This document shows positions 36,407 to 46,079 of a stretch of 64,000 nt of DNA, piece by piece. The stretch lies in the NCBI RefSeq assembly GCF_004145845.1, contig NZ_SELP01000001.1, positions 62,001 through 126,000 on the forward strand, written 5' to 3'. The stretch comes from Loktanella sp. IMCC34160. Its GTDB lineage: Bacteria; Pseudomonadota; Alphaproteobacteria; Rhodobacterales; Rhodobacteraceae. Under the pieces are notes generated by a model. It was not told the DNA's origin, did not search any database, and saw only the letters and a list, made by a program, of their open reading frames with translations. Each line of letters starts with the position of its first letter. The stretch's first letter is position 1. Made by a program: the position numbers and the translations under genes.

Positions 36407-38166
36407 TGGCACAACGCGGCATCATAAACCGGCGGATGATCGACACGCTGCGCGATGCGCCGCCCGAGATCGTCAGTGAGGCGCTTGCCCTAAGCGTCAC
36501 ACCGGACATGGTGCCGCAGACCGACGTGGAACTGATCGCATGTCTCGCCTCTTGGGAGTGGCGCATATTCAGCGGCCAACTCTACAAGATCATGACCAAG
36601 GATCCAGAGGCCGACGAGGACGACGAAACCGCCGTTCTCGTCGTCCCCTTCATCCCCAACCGGGCGCAGCGGAAGTTCCTCGACCGGCTCCACACCCGCA
36701 ACGTCATCCTCAAGGCCCGTCAGCTGGGCTTTACCACCCTGATCGCCATCCTTTGGCTCGACCACGCCTTGTTCAACGCGGACCAGCGCTGCGCCATCAT
36801 CGCGCACAGCCTCGAAGATGCTGGCGTCATCCTGCGCGACAAGGTGAAGTTCGCCTTCAACAACCTTCCCACCTACCTGATCGGCGAGGAAGGGCAGAAC
36901 GAGTTGCCTCTGTTCTGGCTCTCCAAGGATAGCGAGACCGAGATTGTCTTCGGTCACAACAACAGCGCCGTTCGGGTCGCCACATCTGCCCGGTCAGGCA
37001 CCTACCACCGGCTTCATGTCTCCGAGATGGGGAAGATCGGGGCCAAGTTCCCCCTGAAGGCCAAGGAAATCGTCACAGGCTCGCTTCCCACGGTTCCCAA
37101 GACCGGGATCACCGTCATCGAGTCCACCGCCGAGGGAAGATCGGGCGAGTTCTACCGCATCGCCACCCGCGCGGAAAAGAACACCCAGATCGCGGAGGCC
37201 ACAGGCCGCAGGCTGGCCGCCAAATCGTGGAACTTCCACTTCTTCCCGTGGTGGGAAGAGGCCGCCTATGTCGAAGACCCCGCCAATGTGGATCTGACGC
37301 CGGCGGATGAGGAATACTTCCTCGACCTCGAATCCCAGATCGGCCGCAAGATCACACCGGAGCAACGCGCCTGGTATGTGATGACCCGCGAAGACGAGCA
37401 GGGCGGCGATGCCGAAAAGATGTGGCAGGAGTATCCCACCACCCCGGAAGAGGCATGGAAGGCCAGCACAGAAGGAACATGGTTTGCCAAGCAGCTTGCC
37501 GCGGCCCGCAAACAGGGCCGTATCGTCCCAAGCCTTCCCAAGCTGACCACCGTTGCGACCCACACCTTCTGGGATATCGGCCACGGCGACGGGACCGCGA
37601 TTTGGCTGGGTCAAGAGGTGGGCGCACAGTTCCGTTTCGTCGGCTTCATCGAGGAATGGGAAGAGGATTACGAGTTCTATTGCCGCAGGCTGGACGAGGA
37701 AGCCGACAAGCACGGCTATCGCTGGGGCTACCACCACCTCCCCCACGACGCGATCCAGAAGCGCCAGCAGATGAATTCCCGCGTCGGACGTGAGGGCCGC
37801 CGGGTCAACAGCGCCGAGGAAATGCTTCAAGCCCTCCGGCCTGACTGGCGGTTTCACATCGTCCCGCGCGTGGATCGCGTCATCAACGGCATCAATGCGG
37901 TGCGCGAAGAGTTCGCCTCCTACTGGTTCGACGCCACCGAATGTGCGGCTGGGCTAGTGCACCTCGAACGCTACTCCAAGAAGCGAAACACCGTGCAGGG
38001 CGGTTTCACCGACGAACCGCTGCATGACGAACACTCCGAGGCCGCCGACGCGCTGCGCCAGAAGGCGCAAGGCTACCGGCCCCTCGCATCGATCCCTCGC
38101 AACCACGAACCCCACGGCAGACGGTCCCGACCGCACCGCCGCGCAATTTCAGGAATGGCAGTATGA
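36406..38166 (+). CDS. Phage terminase large subunit
   Basis: A 586-residue packaging motor and nuclease. The ATPase part has NVILKARQLGFTTLIA (Walker A-like) after a viral FIPNRAQRKFLDRL segment, an AHSLEDAG strand and HVSEMGKIG near the Walker B. The nuclease part has FWDIGHGDGTAIW (first Asp) and, near the end, HDEHSEAADALRQK (last Asp). Length fits the family, and all main motifs are present, so this gene itself appears intact. It moves phage DNA into the prohead. Its stop overlaps the next gene by 4 nt. Confidence 0.88.
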   Translation: MAQRGIINRRMIDTLRDAPPEIVSEALALSVTPDMVPQTDVELIACLASWEWRIFSGQLYKIMTKDPEADEDDETAVLVVPFIPNRAQRKFLDRLHTRNVILKARQLGFTTLIAILWLDHALFNADQRCAIIAHSLEDAGVILRDKVKFAFNNLPTYLIGEEGQNELPLFWLSKDSETEIVFGHNNSAVRVATSARSGTYHRLHVSEMGKIGAKFPLKAKEIVTGSLPTVPKTGITVIESTAEGRSGEFYRIATRAEKNTQIAEATGRRLAAKSWNFHFFPWWEEAAYVEDPANVDLTPADEEYFLDLESQIGRKITPEQRAWYVMTREDEQGGDAEKMWQEYPTTPEEAWKASTEGTWFAKQLAAARKQGRIVPSLPKLTTVATHTFWDIGHGDGTAIWLGQEVGAQFRFVGFIEEWEEDYEFYCRRLDEEADKHGYRWGYHHLPHDAIQKRQQMNSRVGREGRRVNSAEEMLQALRPDWRFHIVPRVDRVINGINAVREEFASYWFDATECAAGLVHLERYSKKRNTVQGGFTDEPLHDEHSEAADALRQKAQGYRPLASIPRNHEPHGRRSRPHRRAISGMAV

Positions 38167-38624
38167 TGCAGACCCAGCCCCAACAGATCGCCAACACCCC
38201 GGAAATGGCCGTGGACCTGCGCTACCCCGCCATGGAAGCCGACTATGGCGACATCCGCCTCACCCTGACCTGGTATATCCCGGACGGTCAGCCCTGCATG
38301 GTGCTGACCCCTCTGTTGCAGCGTCACAAATCCGCCTTTGTTCCGCCAATCATCCTTTTGACCAACGCTTGGCGCTGGGATGAGAAGATCGGAGACACCC
38401 GCTGGGCATATGACGCAGCAGGCATCTTCACCGAGGCGCTGGGGTTCACCCGATCGATCGCCATGACCCATCGCATCCTTTCCATCATCCGCGACAATCT
38501 GGGCGAACTCTTGGCCCTGCCCAACATGACCCACACCGAGTCCCATGCCGTGGTCGCAGAACTCACCGTAACCAACCGCAGCACCGGGAAGACCCGCCAG
38601 ATCGAGGTATCCCGACATGTTTGA
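38163..38624 (+). CDS. Phage hypothetical protein between terminase and portal
   Basis: A 153-residue protein of alternating beta segments (DIRLTLTWYIPDG, VVAELTVTNRSTG). It overlaps the terminase by 4 nt and the portal gene by 8 nt. No family recognised; its position suggests a structural or accessory head gene. Confidence 0.65.
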   Translation: MMQTQPQQIANTPEMAVDLRYPAMEADYGDIRLTLTWYIPDGQPCMVLTPLLQRHKSAFVPPIILLTNAWRWDEKIGDTRWAYDAAGIFTEALGFTRSIAMTHRILSIIRDNLGELLALPNMTHTESHAVVAELTVTNRSTGKTRQIEVSRHV

Positions 38625-39552
38625 GAACAACGAGCACGACTACGACCCCGAACGCCCCGAATGTGCGAAGTTCGCCCGCGCCATCGACACCGACCCAATG
38701 CGGCACCTCAAGGATCCGGCACCGGACCTCAAAGCCGTGGCCCCGTCCAAGCTGGATAGCCCGCAGATAAAGAACCGCCACACCAGCCTGATCAGCCATT
38801 TCTTCACCGAACTGGAGATCCAGAACAGCAACCGCCGCCGCCGCGCCGAATACGAAAGCTTCTATGATGGCTGGGGGCAATGGGCGGAAGAAGACAAAGA
38901 GATTTTGGAGGGACGCGGCCAAGTGCCTCTTACCTTCAACGTCTCCGCGACCTCTGTGAACTGGCTTCTGGGGACTGAAAGACGCGGCCGCACAGATTTC
39001 CGCCTTCTCGCCCGCCGGAAAGAAGGCACCAAAGCCGCCGAACATAAGACCTCGATCATGAAATACCTCTCCGATGTGAACCGGTCAGAGTTTGGTATCT
39101 CGCGCGCCTTCAAGGACAGCACGATCACCGGGCTTGGCTGGCTGGAATCCGGGGTGCAGGACGCCGACAACCGCGAACCCGTCTATGACCGCTACGAAAG
39201 CTGGCGGAACATGATCCATGACAGCCGGGCCACCGAGGATGATCTGAGCGATGCCCGCTACCTCTTCCGGGTCCGCTGGACCGATGTCGACACCGCCTGT
39301 GCGCACTTCCACGACCGGAAATCCATGATCATGGCATCCGCTCAAGACACCTTCGACTATTTCTCCGGTCTCGGAGGCGGGCTTGATGACCCCATGGACG
39401 AGAAAGAAGAGCAGCTTGACGATGCTGGCCTCACCAGTGCCACCCTTGCCCCCCTGAACGGATCGGGCACACGGCGCCGGGTCAGGCTCATCGAATGCTG
39501 GTATCGCATCCCGGAGAACGAGATGCAGATGTCGACGCCTCCCAACAGCTGA
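38617..39552 (+). CDS. Phage portal protein (P22-like), C-terminally truncated
   Basis: A 311-residue protein matching the N-terminal part of P22-type portal proteins: HFFTELEIQNSNRRRRAEYESFYDGWGQW, FNVSATSVNWLLGTERR and AFKDSTITGLGWLESGV. Family members are about 600-750 residues, so more than half is missing. The frame ends in PPNS at a point where homology stops, followed by unrelated DNA. A portal without its C-terminal crown and channel cannot form a working ring, so this is a relic. Confidence 0.78.
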   Translation: MFENNEHDYDPERPECAKFARAIDTDPMRHLKDPAPDLKAVAPSKLDSPQIKNRHTSLISHFFTELEIQNSNRRRRAEYESFYDGWGQWAEEDKEILEGRGQVPLTFNVSATSVNWLLGTERRGRTDFRLLARRKEGTKAAEHKTSIMKYLSDVNRSEFGISRAFKDSTITGLGWLESGVQDADNREPVYDRYESWRNMIHDSRATEDDLSDARYLFRVRWTDVDTACAHFHDRKSMIMASAQDTFDYFSGLGGGLDDPMDEKEEQLDDAGLTSATLAPLNGSGTRRRVRLIECWYRIPENEMQMSTPPNS

Positions 39553-39704
39553 ATCCATGAGATGCGGTCAATTCTAGCTGCTGTTGCGGTGCGCTGGCGC
39601 TAGTAGTCTAGTCAAAGACTGCTATATAATCTGACCGACAGACCTGTCCCCATCAGGCCTACTTGGTATGGTGACGAGTGCTGAACTGAATAGCCCACTA
39701 TGAT

Positions 39705-40274
39705 GTGGCGAAGCCGAGCGGAAAACGAATGCTGCAAAAGCTCATTGAAACTACTCGGTGGTTTCGGATGCCGAGGCGACTCCCGTCAGCAAGGCAGCTT
39801 CGTGCCAGAGGTGATTGGAATCTGGCGGCAAATGAACTCCTAGCGCTTCTTGAGGATGGTCCGAGAAGCTACCTGGAGGCTGTTCTCATCTCCTTTGTGC
39901 TTTTTCAGGCTAGAAATCTGGAGGAAGCTGAAGAGGCATTCCGGTTGATCAGTTCAAATCCCATTCGCTATCGACTTGGAAGCGACGCGGATGTGGACTT
40001 CCTAAGCAAGTTCTCAGATTTTCATCTGCATATTTGCTCGAAAAAGAATGGGAGACATGTTCCGTCAATAGTGGATTTGAACTCTTTGCTGACCGACCAA
40101 ATGAGAGCTTCGCGGCGAGTTCGGCGTGTTCTTCCCAAGTCAGAGTGGGGCGACATCCATCCGGACGTCTGGTTGCAGCCTCACTCGAACAGAATACCTG
40201 GTTGGGTCGACGCCAAACTTGCGAGTCGGCTTGTCGAAAGAATCAAGAATGGAAGCGACGTCAAAGCGGCCTGA
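39705..40274 (+). CDS. Hypothetical 189-residue protein before the polysaccharide locus
   Basis: A helical protein with TPR-like stretches (WNLAANELLALLEDG, FQARNLEEAEEAFRLI). It starts at GTG 39705 or, more likely, ATG 39729 (MLQKLIETT). No signal peptide. It lies 48 nt before the first glycosyltransferase on the same strand, so it may be part of that operon. Function unknown. Confidence 0.55.
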   Translation: MAKPSGKRMLQKLIETTRWFRMPRRLPSARQLRARGDWNLAANELLALLEDGPRSYLEAVLISFVLFQARNLEEAEEAFRLISSNPIRYRLGSDADVDFLSKFSDFHLHICSKKNGRHVPSIVDLNSLLTDQMRASRRVRRVLPKSEWGDIHPDVWLQPHSNRIPGWVDAKLASRLVERIKNGSDVKAA

Positions 40275-40322
40275 AATCTTGTGCTACGCAGGCATGGCCG
40301 GGACGTCTAGACGTAATTCTCA

Positions 40323-41270
40323 ATGACCGATCAAACTGATGAACAGAAGGCCTGGATCGTGATCTTGATGGCGACCTATGATGGGGCGCCCCACTTGGCA
40401 GAACAATTGAATAGCATCGCCGCACAGACCTATGAGAATTGGTCGTTGCTGGTAGGCGACGACGGTTCAAATGATGGTACGCTTGATTTGTTGGAGGCAT
40501 TTGGGAAACGGGGACATAAGTTGTCGGTCATCAAAGGGCCAGGGGAGGGTAGCACAGCGAATTTCATGGCACTATTGCAGGCTGCCGCCGAACAGGAAAA
40601 GGGGGGGTGTATTGCCTTTTGCGACCAGGACGACGTTTGGCTGCCTGACAAACTGGAACGTGCGGTCGAGCGCTTGCGTGCCGTCGCGCAGGATGTCCCT
40701 GCGCTCTATTGCAGCAGGAGCTGGGTGACGGACGCCGAGTTGGGGAATTGTAAGCTTTCGGTAGCTTGGTCGCGCCCGTTGGGTTTCCGCAACGCCATCG
40801 TGCAGAATGTAGCGGCAGGCAATACGATAGTACTAAACCCCACCGGGTCGCATTTGGTTTTGCAAGAGAGCAAAGTCGCAGGCGTGGTAGTGGTTCATGA
40901 CTGGTGGATCTACCAGATCATAAGCGGCGCAGGGGGGCGGTTGATCTATGATGATTTGCCCACGCTACTATATCGCCAGCACGGCAGAAATGTCATTGGT
41001 GCAAACACCGGGCTACGAGCCCGTTTGAAACGCATTAGGATGTTGTTGGACGGTACCTTTTGCAGGTGGAGCCAAATCAATGTCGAGGCACTCAACCGGT
41101 CAAAATCAAGATTTACGCCGGAAAACCAGATGATCCTAGACGGGTTTGCCTTAATGCGCCGCGCTGGGATTCTGCGCAGACTGCGACTCATCTGGCAGTT
41201 GCGGCTCTACCGGCAGACTTGGCTCAGTACGGCGGCGCTATGGCTAGCGGTACTGATCAAGCGAATTTGA
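40323..41270 (+). CDS. Family 2 glycosyltransferase
   Basis: A 315-residue GT-A enzyme. The start VILMATYDGAPHLAEQLNSI and the donor-binding VGDDGSNDGT are followed by the metal-binding DQDD at about residue 100 and HDWWIYQII as a candidate catalytic region. It resembles rhamnosyl/galactosyltransferases of O-antigen and capsule pathways. A C-terminal helix (TAALWLAVLIKRI) may tie it to the membrane. It belongs with the export genes that follow. Confidence 0.85.
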   Translation: MTDQTDEQKAWIVILMATYDGAPHLAEQLNSIAAQTYENWSLLVGDDGSNDGTLDLLEAFGKRGHKLSVIKGPGEGSTANFMALLQAAAEQEKGGCIAFCDQDDVWLPDKLERAVERLRAVAQDVPALYCSRSWVTDAELGNCKLSVAWSRPLGFRNAIVQNVAAGNTIVLNPTGSHLVLQESKVAGVVVVHDWWIYQIISGAGGRLIYDDLPTLLYRQHGRNVIGANTGLRARLKRIRMLLDGTFCRWSQINVEALNRSKSRFTPENQMILDGFALMRRAGILRRLRLIWQLRLYRQTWLSTAALWLAVLIKRI

Positions 41271-41665
41271 GGTGGATTTCAAACCGTACGCTCGGGATGC
41301 GAAATCTGATCTGGGTGCATTTGCGCAATGGGAGCCCTGGGATGCGATCACATTGGCTCTGAGTAGATTCTCAATGAACCTAATCGATCGCGCGTCAGGG
41401 CAGTGTAGCGTGACTGTCATGGACCTCTTTGGGGGCGCTCAACGTACTTGGATGTCTTCTTGTTTCCCCTTGCCACATCTCGCTCCCTTTGTCACATTTT
41501 CCCGATGGCAGCGCTCGTTTTTGGAAAGATAGACTGCAGCAACTAGCTGAGGCCACCAAGATGCTCGCTCAGATGCGCGATAAATCGGCCCTCGTGGAGT
41601 GGCTGAATTGGCCGGAGGCGGTTAAAGTTGCTCGGCATTGATTATGACCCAAAAGGACGACCGCT
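41271..41665. other. Noncoding gap between glycosyltransferase and exporter genes
   Basis: About 395 nt. Short open frames exist on the plus strand, but none shows a recognised motif or a good ribosome-binding site. It may hold the promoter of the exporter operon. Confidence 0.35.
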
Positions 41666-42862
41666 TTGAACGCGACTCATTCGCCCTCTTCACGCTTTTC
41701 GCCTCAACAGTCGCTTCTGCGCGGCCTTGCGCGGCGGCCGCCAAATCTGGTGCGAATCAAGTCGACGCTTGGACTCGTCTCGAAGTTGACTTTTTTCGTG
41801 TTCGTGTTCGTGCCAGCGCTGGTCGGGGGCTACTATTACTTTGCGATCGCTAGCGATCAATACGAGACCGAGATACGGCTCGTTGTTCGTAGCATTGGGT
41901 TGCAGACGGCCCAAGAGGAGGGTGGCGACCGAGTGACTATGCTAGGTGGGGCCGCAGTGGTGCAAGATGCTCACATCCTAGTCAACTACCTCTCGTCAGT
42001 GGACGTTGTGAAGGATCTCCAGGATGACGTCGATCTACGCGCAGCCTTTTCTAGGGAAGGGGTTGATGAGTTTTCGCGGTTGGAACCGGATGCGACAATG
42101 GAGGAATTGCACAGCTATTGGAAACAGCAGACCACCTCCTACGTTGACGGGCCATCGGGCATCATCCAATTCTCTGTCCGGGCTTTCAGTCCCGAGGATG
42201 CGGTGCTCATCTCGGAAGCCGCGATCAGGCGCGCGGCGGGTCTGATCGAAGAGCTGTCAGAGGAGGCGAAACGCTCGTTGCTCGAACGTTCTAGGCGAGA
42301 ACTCGACGCGGCAAAAGCCGCTTACGTCGCCAGCCTAAACGATCTGCGGGATTTGCAGAATGAGGCAGGCATCCTCAATCCGCTAACCGAGGCTGGGGTT
42401 TCCACAGAGCTAATCGCCACGCTCTTCATGGAGAAGCTCGAGGCCGAGGTTGAGCTAGAGGTGCTCAGAAACAGCGGCGCCTCCAACTCCCCGTTGATGA
42501 CTCAGCTGTACAACCGAATTGACACGCTGGGATCTCGGATTGATGAGCAGCGCCAGCAGATGGCGGGGGTGCAACAGGATGGAGGTGAGTTGTCGGCCTT
42601 TTTCGCTAGAATCAACTCGCTTGAGACTGAACGGTTGCTGGCCGAGAGCCTCTACCGCTCGGCTAGCAGAAACTTCGATTTGGCCAAGTCAACCACCGAG
42701 CGGCAATCTACTTTCGTTTCTGTCTTTTCTCCGCCGATCCTGCCGACGTCCCCGAACCATCCCCAACGCTTTGCGCTTTGGATCATTCTTGTCAGCTGCC
42801 TGCTGGCCGTTTGGGCCACGCTTGTCCTTGTTCTTGCTTCCATAGACGATCATAGGAGCTGA
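41666..42862 (+). CDS. Capsule export inner-membrane protein, KpsE/CtrB-like (copy 1)
   Basis: A 398-residue polysaccharide co-polymerase: a membrane helix at about 40-64 (FFVFVFVPALVGGYYYF), a Wzz-type periplasmic domain beginning ASDQYETEIRLVVRS, a long coiled coil (about 190-330), and a C-terminal helix (FALWIILVSCLLAVWATLVLV). It starts at TTG 41666, which follows AAAGGAC. KpsE connects the ABC exporter to the outer membrane. The stop is 3 nt before kpsT. A second, divergent copy follows kpsT. Confidence 0.82.
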   Translation: MNATHSPSSRFSPQQSLLRGLARRPPNLVRIKSTLGLVSKLTFFVFVFVPALVGGYYYFAIASDQYETEIRLVVRSIGLQTAQEEGGDRVTMLGGAAVVQDAHILVNYLSSVDVVKDLQDDVDLRAAFSREGVDEFSRLEPDATMEELHSYWKQQTTSYVDGPSGIIQFSVRAFSPEDAVLISEAAIRRAAGLIEELSEEAKRSLLERSRRELDAAKAAYVASLNDLRDLQNEAGILNPLTEAGVSTELIATLFMEKLEAEVELEVLRNSGASNSPLMTQLYNRIDTLGSRIDEQRQQMAGVQQDGGELSAFFARINSLETERLLAESLYRSASRNFDLAKSTTERQSTFVSVFSPPILPTSPNHPQRFALWIILVSCLLAVWATLVLVLASIDDHRS

Positions 42863-42865
42863 CTT

Positions 42866-43519
42866 GTGATCGTGATGGATCGAGTAGATAAGTTCTATGA
42901 ACTCGAAGGTCAGCGGCGTTACATTTTGCGCCAACAGTCTATGCATTTCGAGGCGGGCTACTCTTACGGGCTCCTAGGCGTAAATGGGGCAGGAAAGTCC
43001 ACGACCATTCGGCTTCTGGCGGGGCTTGAGCTGCCGGACTCGGGAACTATCCGCCGGGACTTAAGGGTGTCGTGGCCATTGGGGTTTGCGTCCGGCTTCA
43101 ACTACCTGATGAGCGGGCGAGAAAACCTCAAGTTTGTCTCCCGTGCTTATGGCGAGGACCCCAAGAGGGTGCTCAAGTTCGTTTCCGACTTCTCCGAGTT
43201 GGGGATCTACCTAAACCAGCCAGTAAAGACGTATTCCTCTGGCATGATTGCTCGTTTGGCTTTTGGACTGTCCATGGCGATTGAATTCGATTGCTATCTG
43301 ATCGACGAGATTGTTTCGGTGGGCGACGCCCGTTTCCAGCAGCGCTGCGAGGACGTGTTCAAGGAGCGGCGAAAGCGAGCTTCGCTAATCATGGTCTCCC
43401 ATGACATGAACATGATTAGCCGCTTCTGCGACCGAGCGATGGTGTTGGTGGATGGGGAACTGCTCGCTTTTGCGAGCGTCGACGACGCGATAGGCGTCTA
43501 TATGCGGTTGAACAAATGA
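42866..43519 (+). CDS. kpsT: Capsule export ABC transporter ATP-binding protein, KpsT-like
   Basis: A 217-residue ATPase, start GTG 42866. Walker A is GVNGAGKSTT (about 38-47), the signature reads TYSSGMIARLAFG, and Walker B is CYLIDEIVSVGD, with a Glu and the His switch in MVSHDMN. Short size and the SSGM signature are typical of KpsT/Wzt-short proteins that power export of group 2/3 capsules. It lies between two KpsE-like genes, and the permease KpsM is 1.3 kb downstream on the same strand. Confidence 0.88.
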   Translation: MIVMDRVDKFYELEGQRRYILRQQSMHFEAGYSYGLLGVNGAGKSTTIRLLAGLELPDSGTIRRDLRVSWPLGFASGFNYLMSGRENLKFVSRAYGEDPKRVLKFVSDFSELGIYLNQPVKTYSSGMIARLAFGLSMAIEFDCYLIDEIVSVGDARFQQRCEDVFKERRKRASLIMVSHDMNMISRFCDRAMVLVDGELLAFASVDDAIGVYMRLNK

Positions 43520-43567
43520 CCTACATGTCTAGACATTCTCGCTCTGCGGCGCCGCGGGGTTCCTTTG

Positions 43568-44848
43568 ATGGATGACCAGAGCCATCATAACGCCCTAACC
43601 CCCCCGGCTCGACAGACGTCGGCGCAGCCTGCTGTGCGCAACCGGCAGATTTCGGAGCAACTGCGGGACGCATCGCGAAAGCTTGCTATGCAAAGCGGTT
43701 CGCGGCGCGGGATCTATTCCGCTCTTGGTCTCGCACCGAGGCGGCGCGACCGAGCGTTCAGGCTACTCTACAGATTGGCCTTCGTGATGTGCTTCCTGGC
43801 ACCGCTGGCTGGTGGGCTGGGGTACCTGTACTATTTTCTCAGCCCCCAGTACGAGACTGAGACACGCTTCGTATTGCGCTCTGCGCTGCCCGCCTTTCCA
43901 AATGCCGACGCGCCAAATGACGCCAACGTCGCCTCCTTAAAGGTTGTGCAGGACACCTTGGTGGTGGTCAGCTTCCTAGAGAGCCCTGGCCTGGTCAAGC
44001 GCCTCAACGAGGAAGTCAATCTGGAGAGGATCTACGGTGGGGCGGAGGTCGACCCACTTTCTAGGATGCGGCTCGGTGCAAGCCCTGAGGACATGGCCGA
44101 ATATTTCGAGAAATTCATTACCACCGAAGTGAGCTCTGTGAGCGGTATCGTGACGGTAAAGTTGCGCGCCTTCCGGCCCGAGGACGCAAGCGAAGTGCTT
44201 GAAATAATCTTCTCGCTCGCCGAAGAGCGGGTGAACCTGCTCAACGGAACAATCTGGGCCTCAGTCTTGGAGGTGGCCGAGCGCAACTTCGACGAGGCAT
44301 CGGTCCAGCTTCGTGAGGTGCGCCAGCGATACGCGGCGCTGCAAAATGAGACCGGCGTCTTCGATGTCGAGCTGGAAGCCAAGGTCCTATCCGAGGTCAT
44401 CACCGCCTTGCGCACAGAACTGATCGACCTCGAAAACCGCCGCGCAACGCTGTTACTGGAAGTGCCCGAGACCCATCTCAATGTAGTGCGCTTCAATCGA
44501 GCCATCGAAGTCCGCACAGCCCAACTAGAGCAACTGAAGGACGAGTTGGCAAGCTCTCGGGGAAGTGCCGCTACCTTGTCGATCAACCAACAGCGCTTCG
44601 ATGCGCTCCGAGTTGAGCTGGAGATCGCGCAGGATCGCTTCAAAACGGCGGCTACTGAGCTGGAGCAAGCCAAGCTTCTTAACTCGGTGCAGATGGTCTT
44701 TCTTGACCGCTTTATATTTCCCACCGTGCCGCAAGGCAGCAGCTACCCAATCTATGCTTGGGAGGTGGTGCGACTGCTGTTTTTTTGCCTATCGACTTGG
44801 GGTCTGGCATTTCTGGCGCTGAGCTGGCTGCAGCGTCGTGTCGATTAA
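43568..44848 (+). CDS. Capsule export inner-membrane protein, KpsE/CtrB-like (copy 2)
   Basis: A 426-residue protein of the same family as the copy upstream of kpsT: cytoplasmic N-terminal extension, helix at about 60-85 (FVMCFLAPLAGGLGYLYYF), the YETETRFVLRSALPAFP strand, long coiled coil, and a C-terminal helix (LLFFCLSTWGLAFLAL). The two copies are clearly different in sequence. ATG 43568 is used; a TTG directly upstream adds one Met only. It ends shortly before kpsM. Confidence 0.82.
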   Translation: MDDQSHHNALTPPARQTSAQPAVRNRQISEQLRDASRKLAMQSGSRRGIYSALGLAPRRRDRAFRLLYRLAFVMCFLAPLAGGLGYLYYFLSPQYETETRFVLRSALPAFPNADAPNDANVASLKVVQDTLVVVSFLESPGLVKRLNEEVNLERIYGGAEVDPLSRMRLGASPEDMAEYFEKFITTEVSSVSGIVTVKLRAFRPEDASEVLEIIFSLAEERVNLLNGTIWASVLEVAERNFDEASVQLREVRQRYAALQNETGVFDVELEAKVLSEVITALRTELIDLENRRATLLLEVPETHLNVVRFNRAIEVRTAQLEQLKDELASSRGSAATLSINQQRFDALRVELEIAQDRFKTAATELEQAKLLNSVQMVFLDRFIFPTVPQGSSYPIYAWEVVRLLFFCLSTWGLAFLALSWLQRRVD

Positions 44849-44855
44849 GGGCGCG

Positions 44856-45683
44856 ATGATGAGCGAAACCAAACCAGTGCATGAGGTGTTTATTTCCCGG
44901 CGCCAAAGCATGTTGGCCGCCCTGGCCGAGCAACGCAACATTATGGGCGCGGTAATTCTGCGTGACTTGCGGACCCGTTTCTTCAACCACGGCTTGGGCT
45001 TCCTGATCGTACCAGCTTTTCCCTTTGTGCACCTCTTCGCGCTTTTGCTGTTACACAATCTGGCGGGCAGCGAATACGCCTATGGCGAGGATGCGAACGT
45101 CTTTCTGGCCACTGGCCTCATCCCAACATTGAGCTTCATGTACGTCTCTCGCTTCATGGGGCTATCGCTTCTGATGAACCGTCCCATGCTGGCCTACCCG
45201 ATAATCGGGATGCTTGAAGTTGTCTTTGCGCGTGCCATTTTGGAGATTCTGGGGGCGGTCTGGATGGCGGCGGCGGTGATTTCGGTGCTCTATGCGGTTG
45301 GGTCGGACCCGCTTCCGGCGGACCCAGTGCAGGCTTTTTTAGCCTTCTGCACAACCTTGCTCTTGTCTGTGAGTGTCGGGCTGCTAGTGGCTCTGGTCAC
45401 AGCGGTCTTCGAGACATTTGTTACCGTCTGGGCACTGACGCTGATCTTGTTCTATATTGCCTCAGGGTCACTCTTTGTAGTGTCGTTGTTGCCTGCGCAG
45501 GCAGTGCGCATCCTAGCCTGGAACCCGGTACTTCATTGCACTGAGTGGATGCGGACGGCCTATTATCCAAGCTATCCCGAACAGGTGCTCGACAAAGGGT
45601 ATCTTCTGGCGGTTGCCTTCGGTGCGCTGGTGCTGGGGCTCGCGGCAGAGCGGGCCCTGCGCCGCCGGATCCTAGGGGGCTAG
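44856..45683 (+). CDS. kpsM: Capsule export ABC transporter permease, KpsM-like
   Basis: A 275-residue ABC-2 permease with six membrane helices (FLIVPAFPFVHLFALLLL first; the last around 245-265). The ABC2 pattern includes AVILRDLRTRFFNHGLGF at the cytoplasmic N-terminus and LAWNPVLHCTEWMRTAYYP before the last helix. It forms the channel with KpsT. ATG 44856 follows TTAAGGGCGCG; an earlier GTG 44838 is possible. It is the last clear exporter gene, and neither KpsD nor KpsC/S-type genes follow in the window. Confidence 0.87.
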   Translation: MMSETKPVHEVFISRRQSMLAALAEQRNIMGAVILRDLRTRFFNHGLGFLIVPAFPFVHLFALLLLHNLAGSEYAYGEDANVFLATGLIPTLSFMYVSRFMGLSLLMNRPMLAYPIIGMLEVVFARAILEILGAVWMAAAVISVLYAVGSDPLPADPVQAFLAFCTTLLLSVSVGLLVALVTAVFETFVTVWALTLILFYIASGSLFVVSLLPAQAVRILAWNPVLHCTEWMRTAYYPSYPEQVLDKGYLLAVAFGALVLGLAAERALRRRILGG

Positions 45684-46079
45684 AGTCATCAGCCAAAAGA
45701 AGATTTTCGACGGAATTCGTGGGCAAGCTAGTGGGAAAGAGACATCTTCGCTCGAACGAGAGCCATGTCTTGCGCCCAAGTGGTCAACTGCGTGTCCGAG
45801 TAAGCCGAGATGGCATGCAATTCAGATAATAGCGGCGGCCAAATGGCGGTCAGCATTGAGGTATTCGTCAACATTTTGTCGGGCTTGAGGGGGTGGCTGC
45901 CGATAGTCTTTCCTCCTCCGTCTGACCCGGGTCAAACTGCGAGGGGGCGAAGCTGAACGACATAGGCTTTTGTGAGTAGAAGGCGCGTTAGTGGGAATAC
46001 TTTTCCGAATTCTCACATTGAATGTCGGCCTAAACTGTAGTTTCACCGCCCACATGGCTAACGGAGTGGGCGATTTCTC
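45684..46079. other. Noncoding gap before double glycosyltransferase
   Basis: About 395 nt with no convincing gene. A short inverted repeat GCCCAC...GTGGGC (46050-46073) overlaps the ribosome-binding region of the next gene and could affect its translation. Confidence 0.35.
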
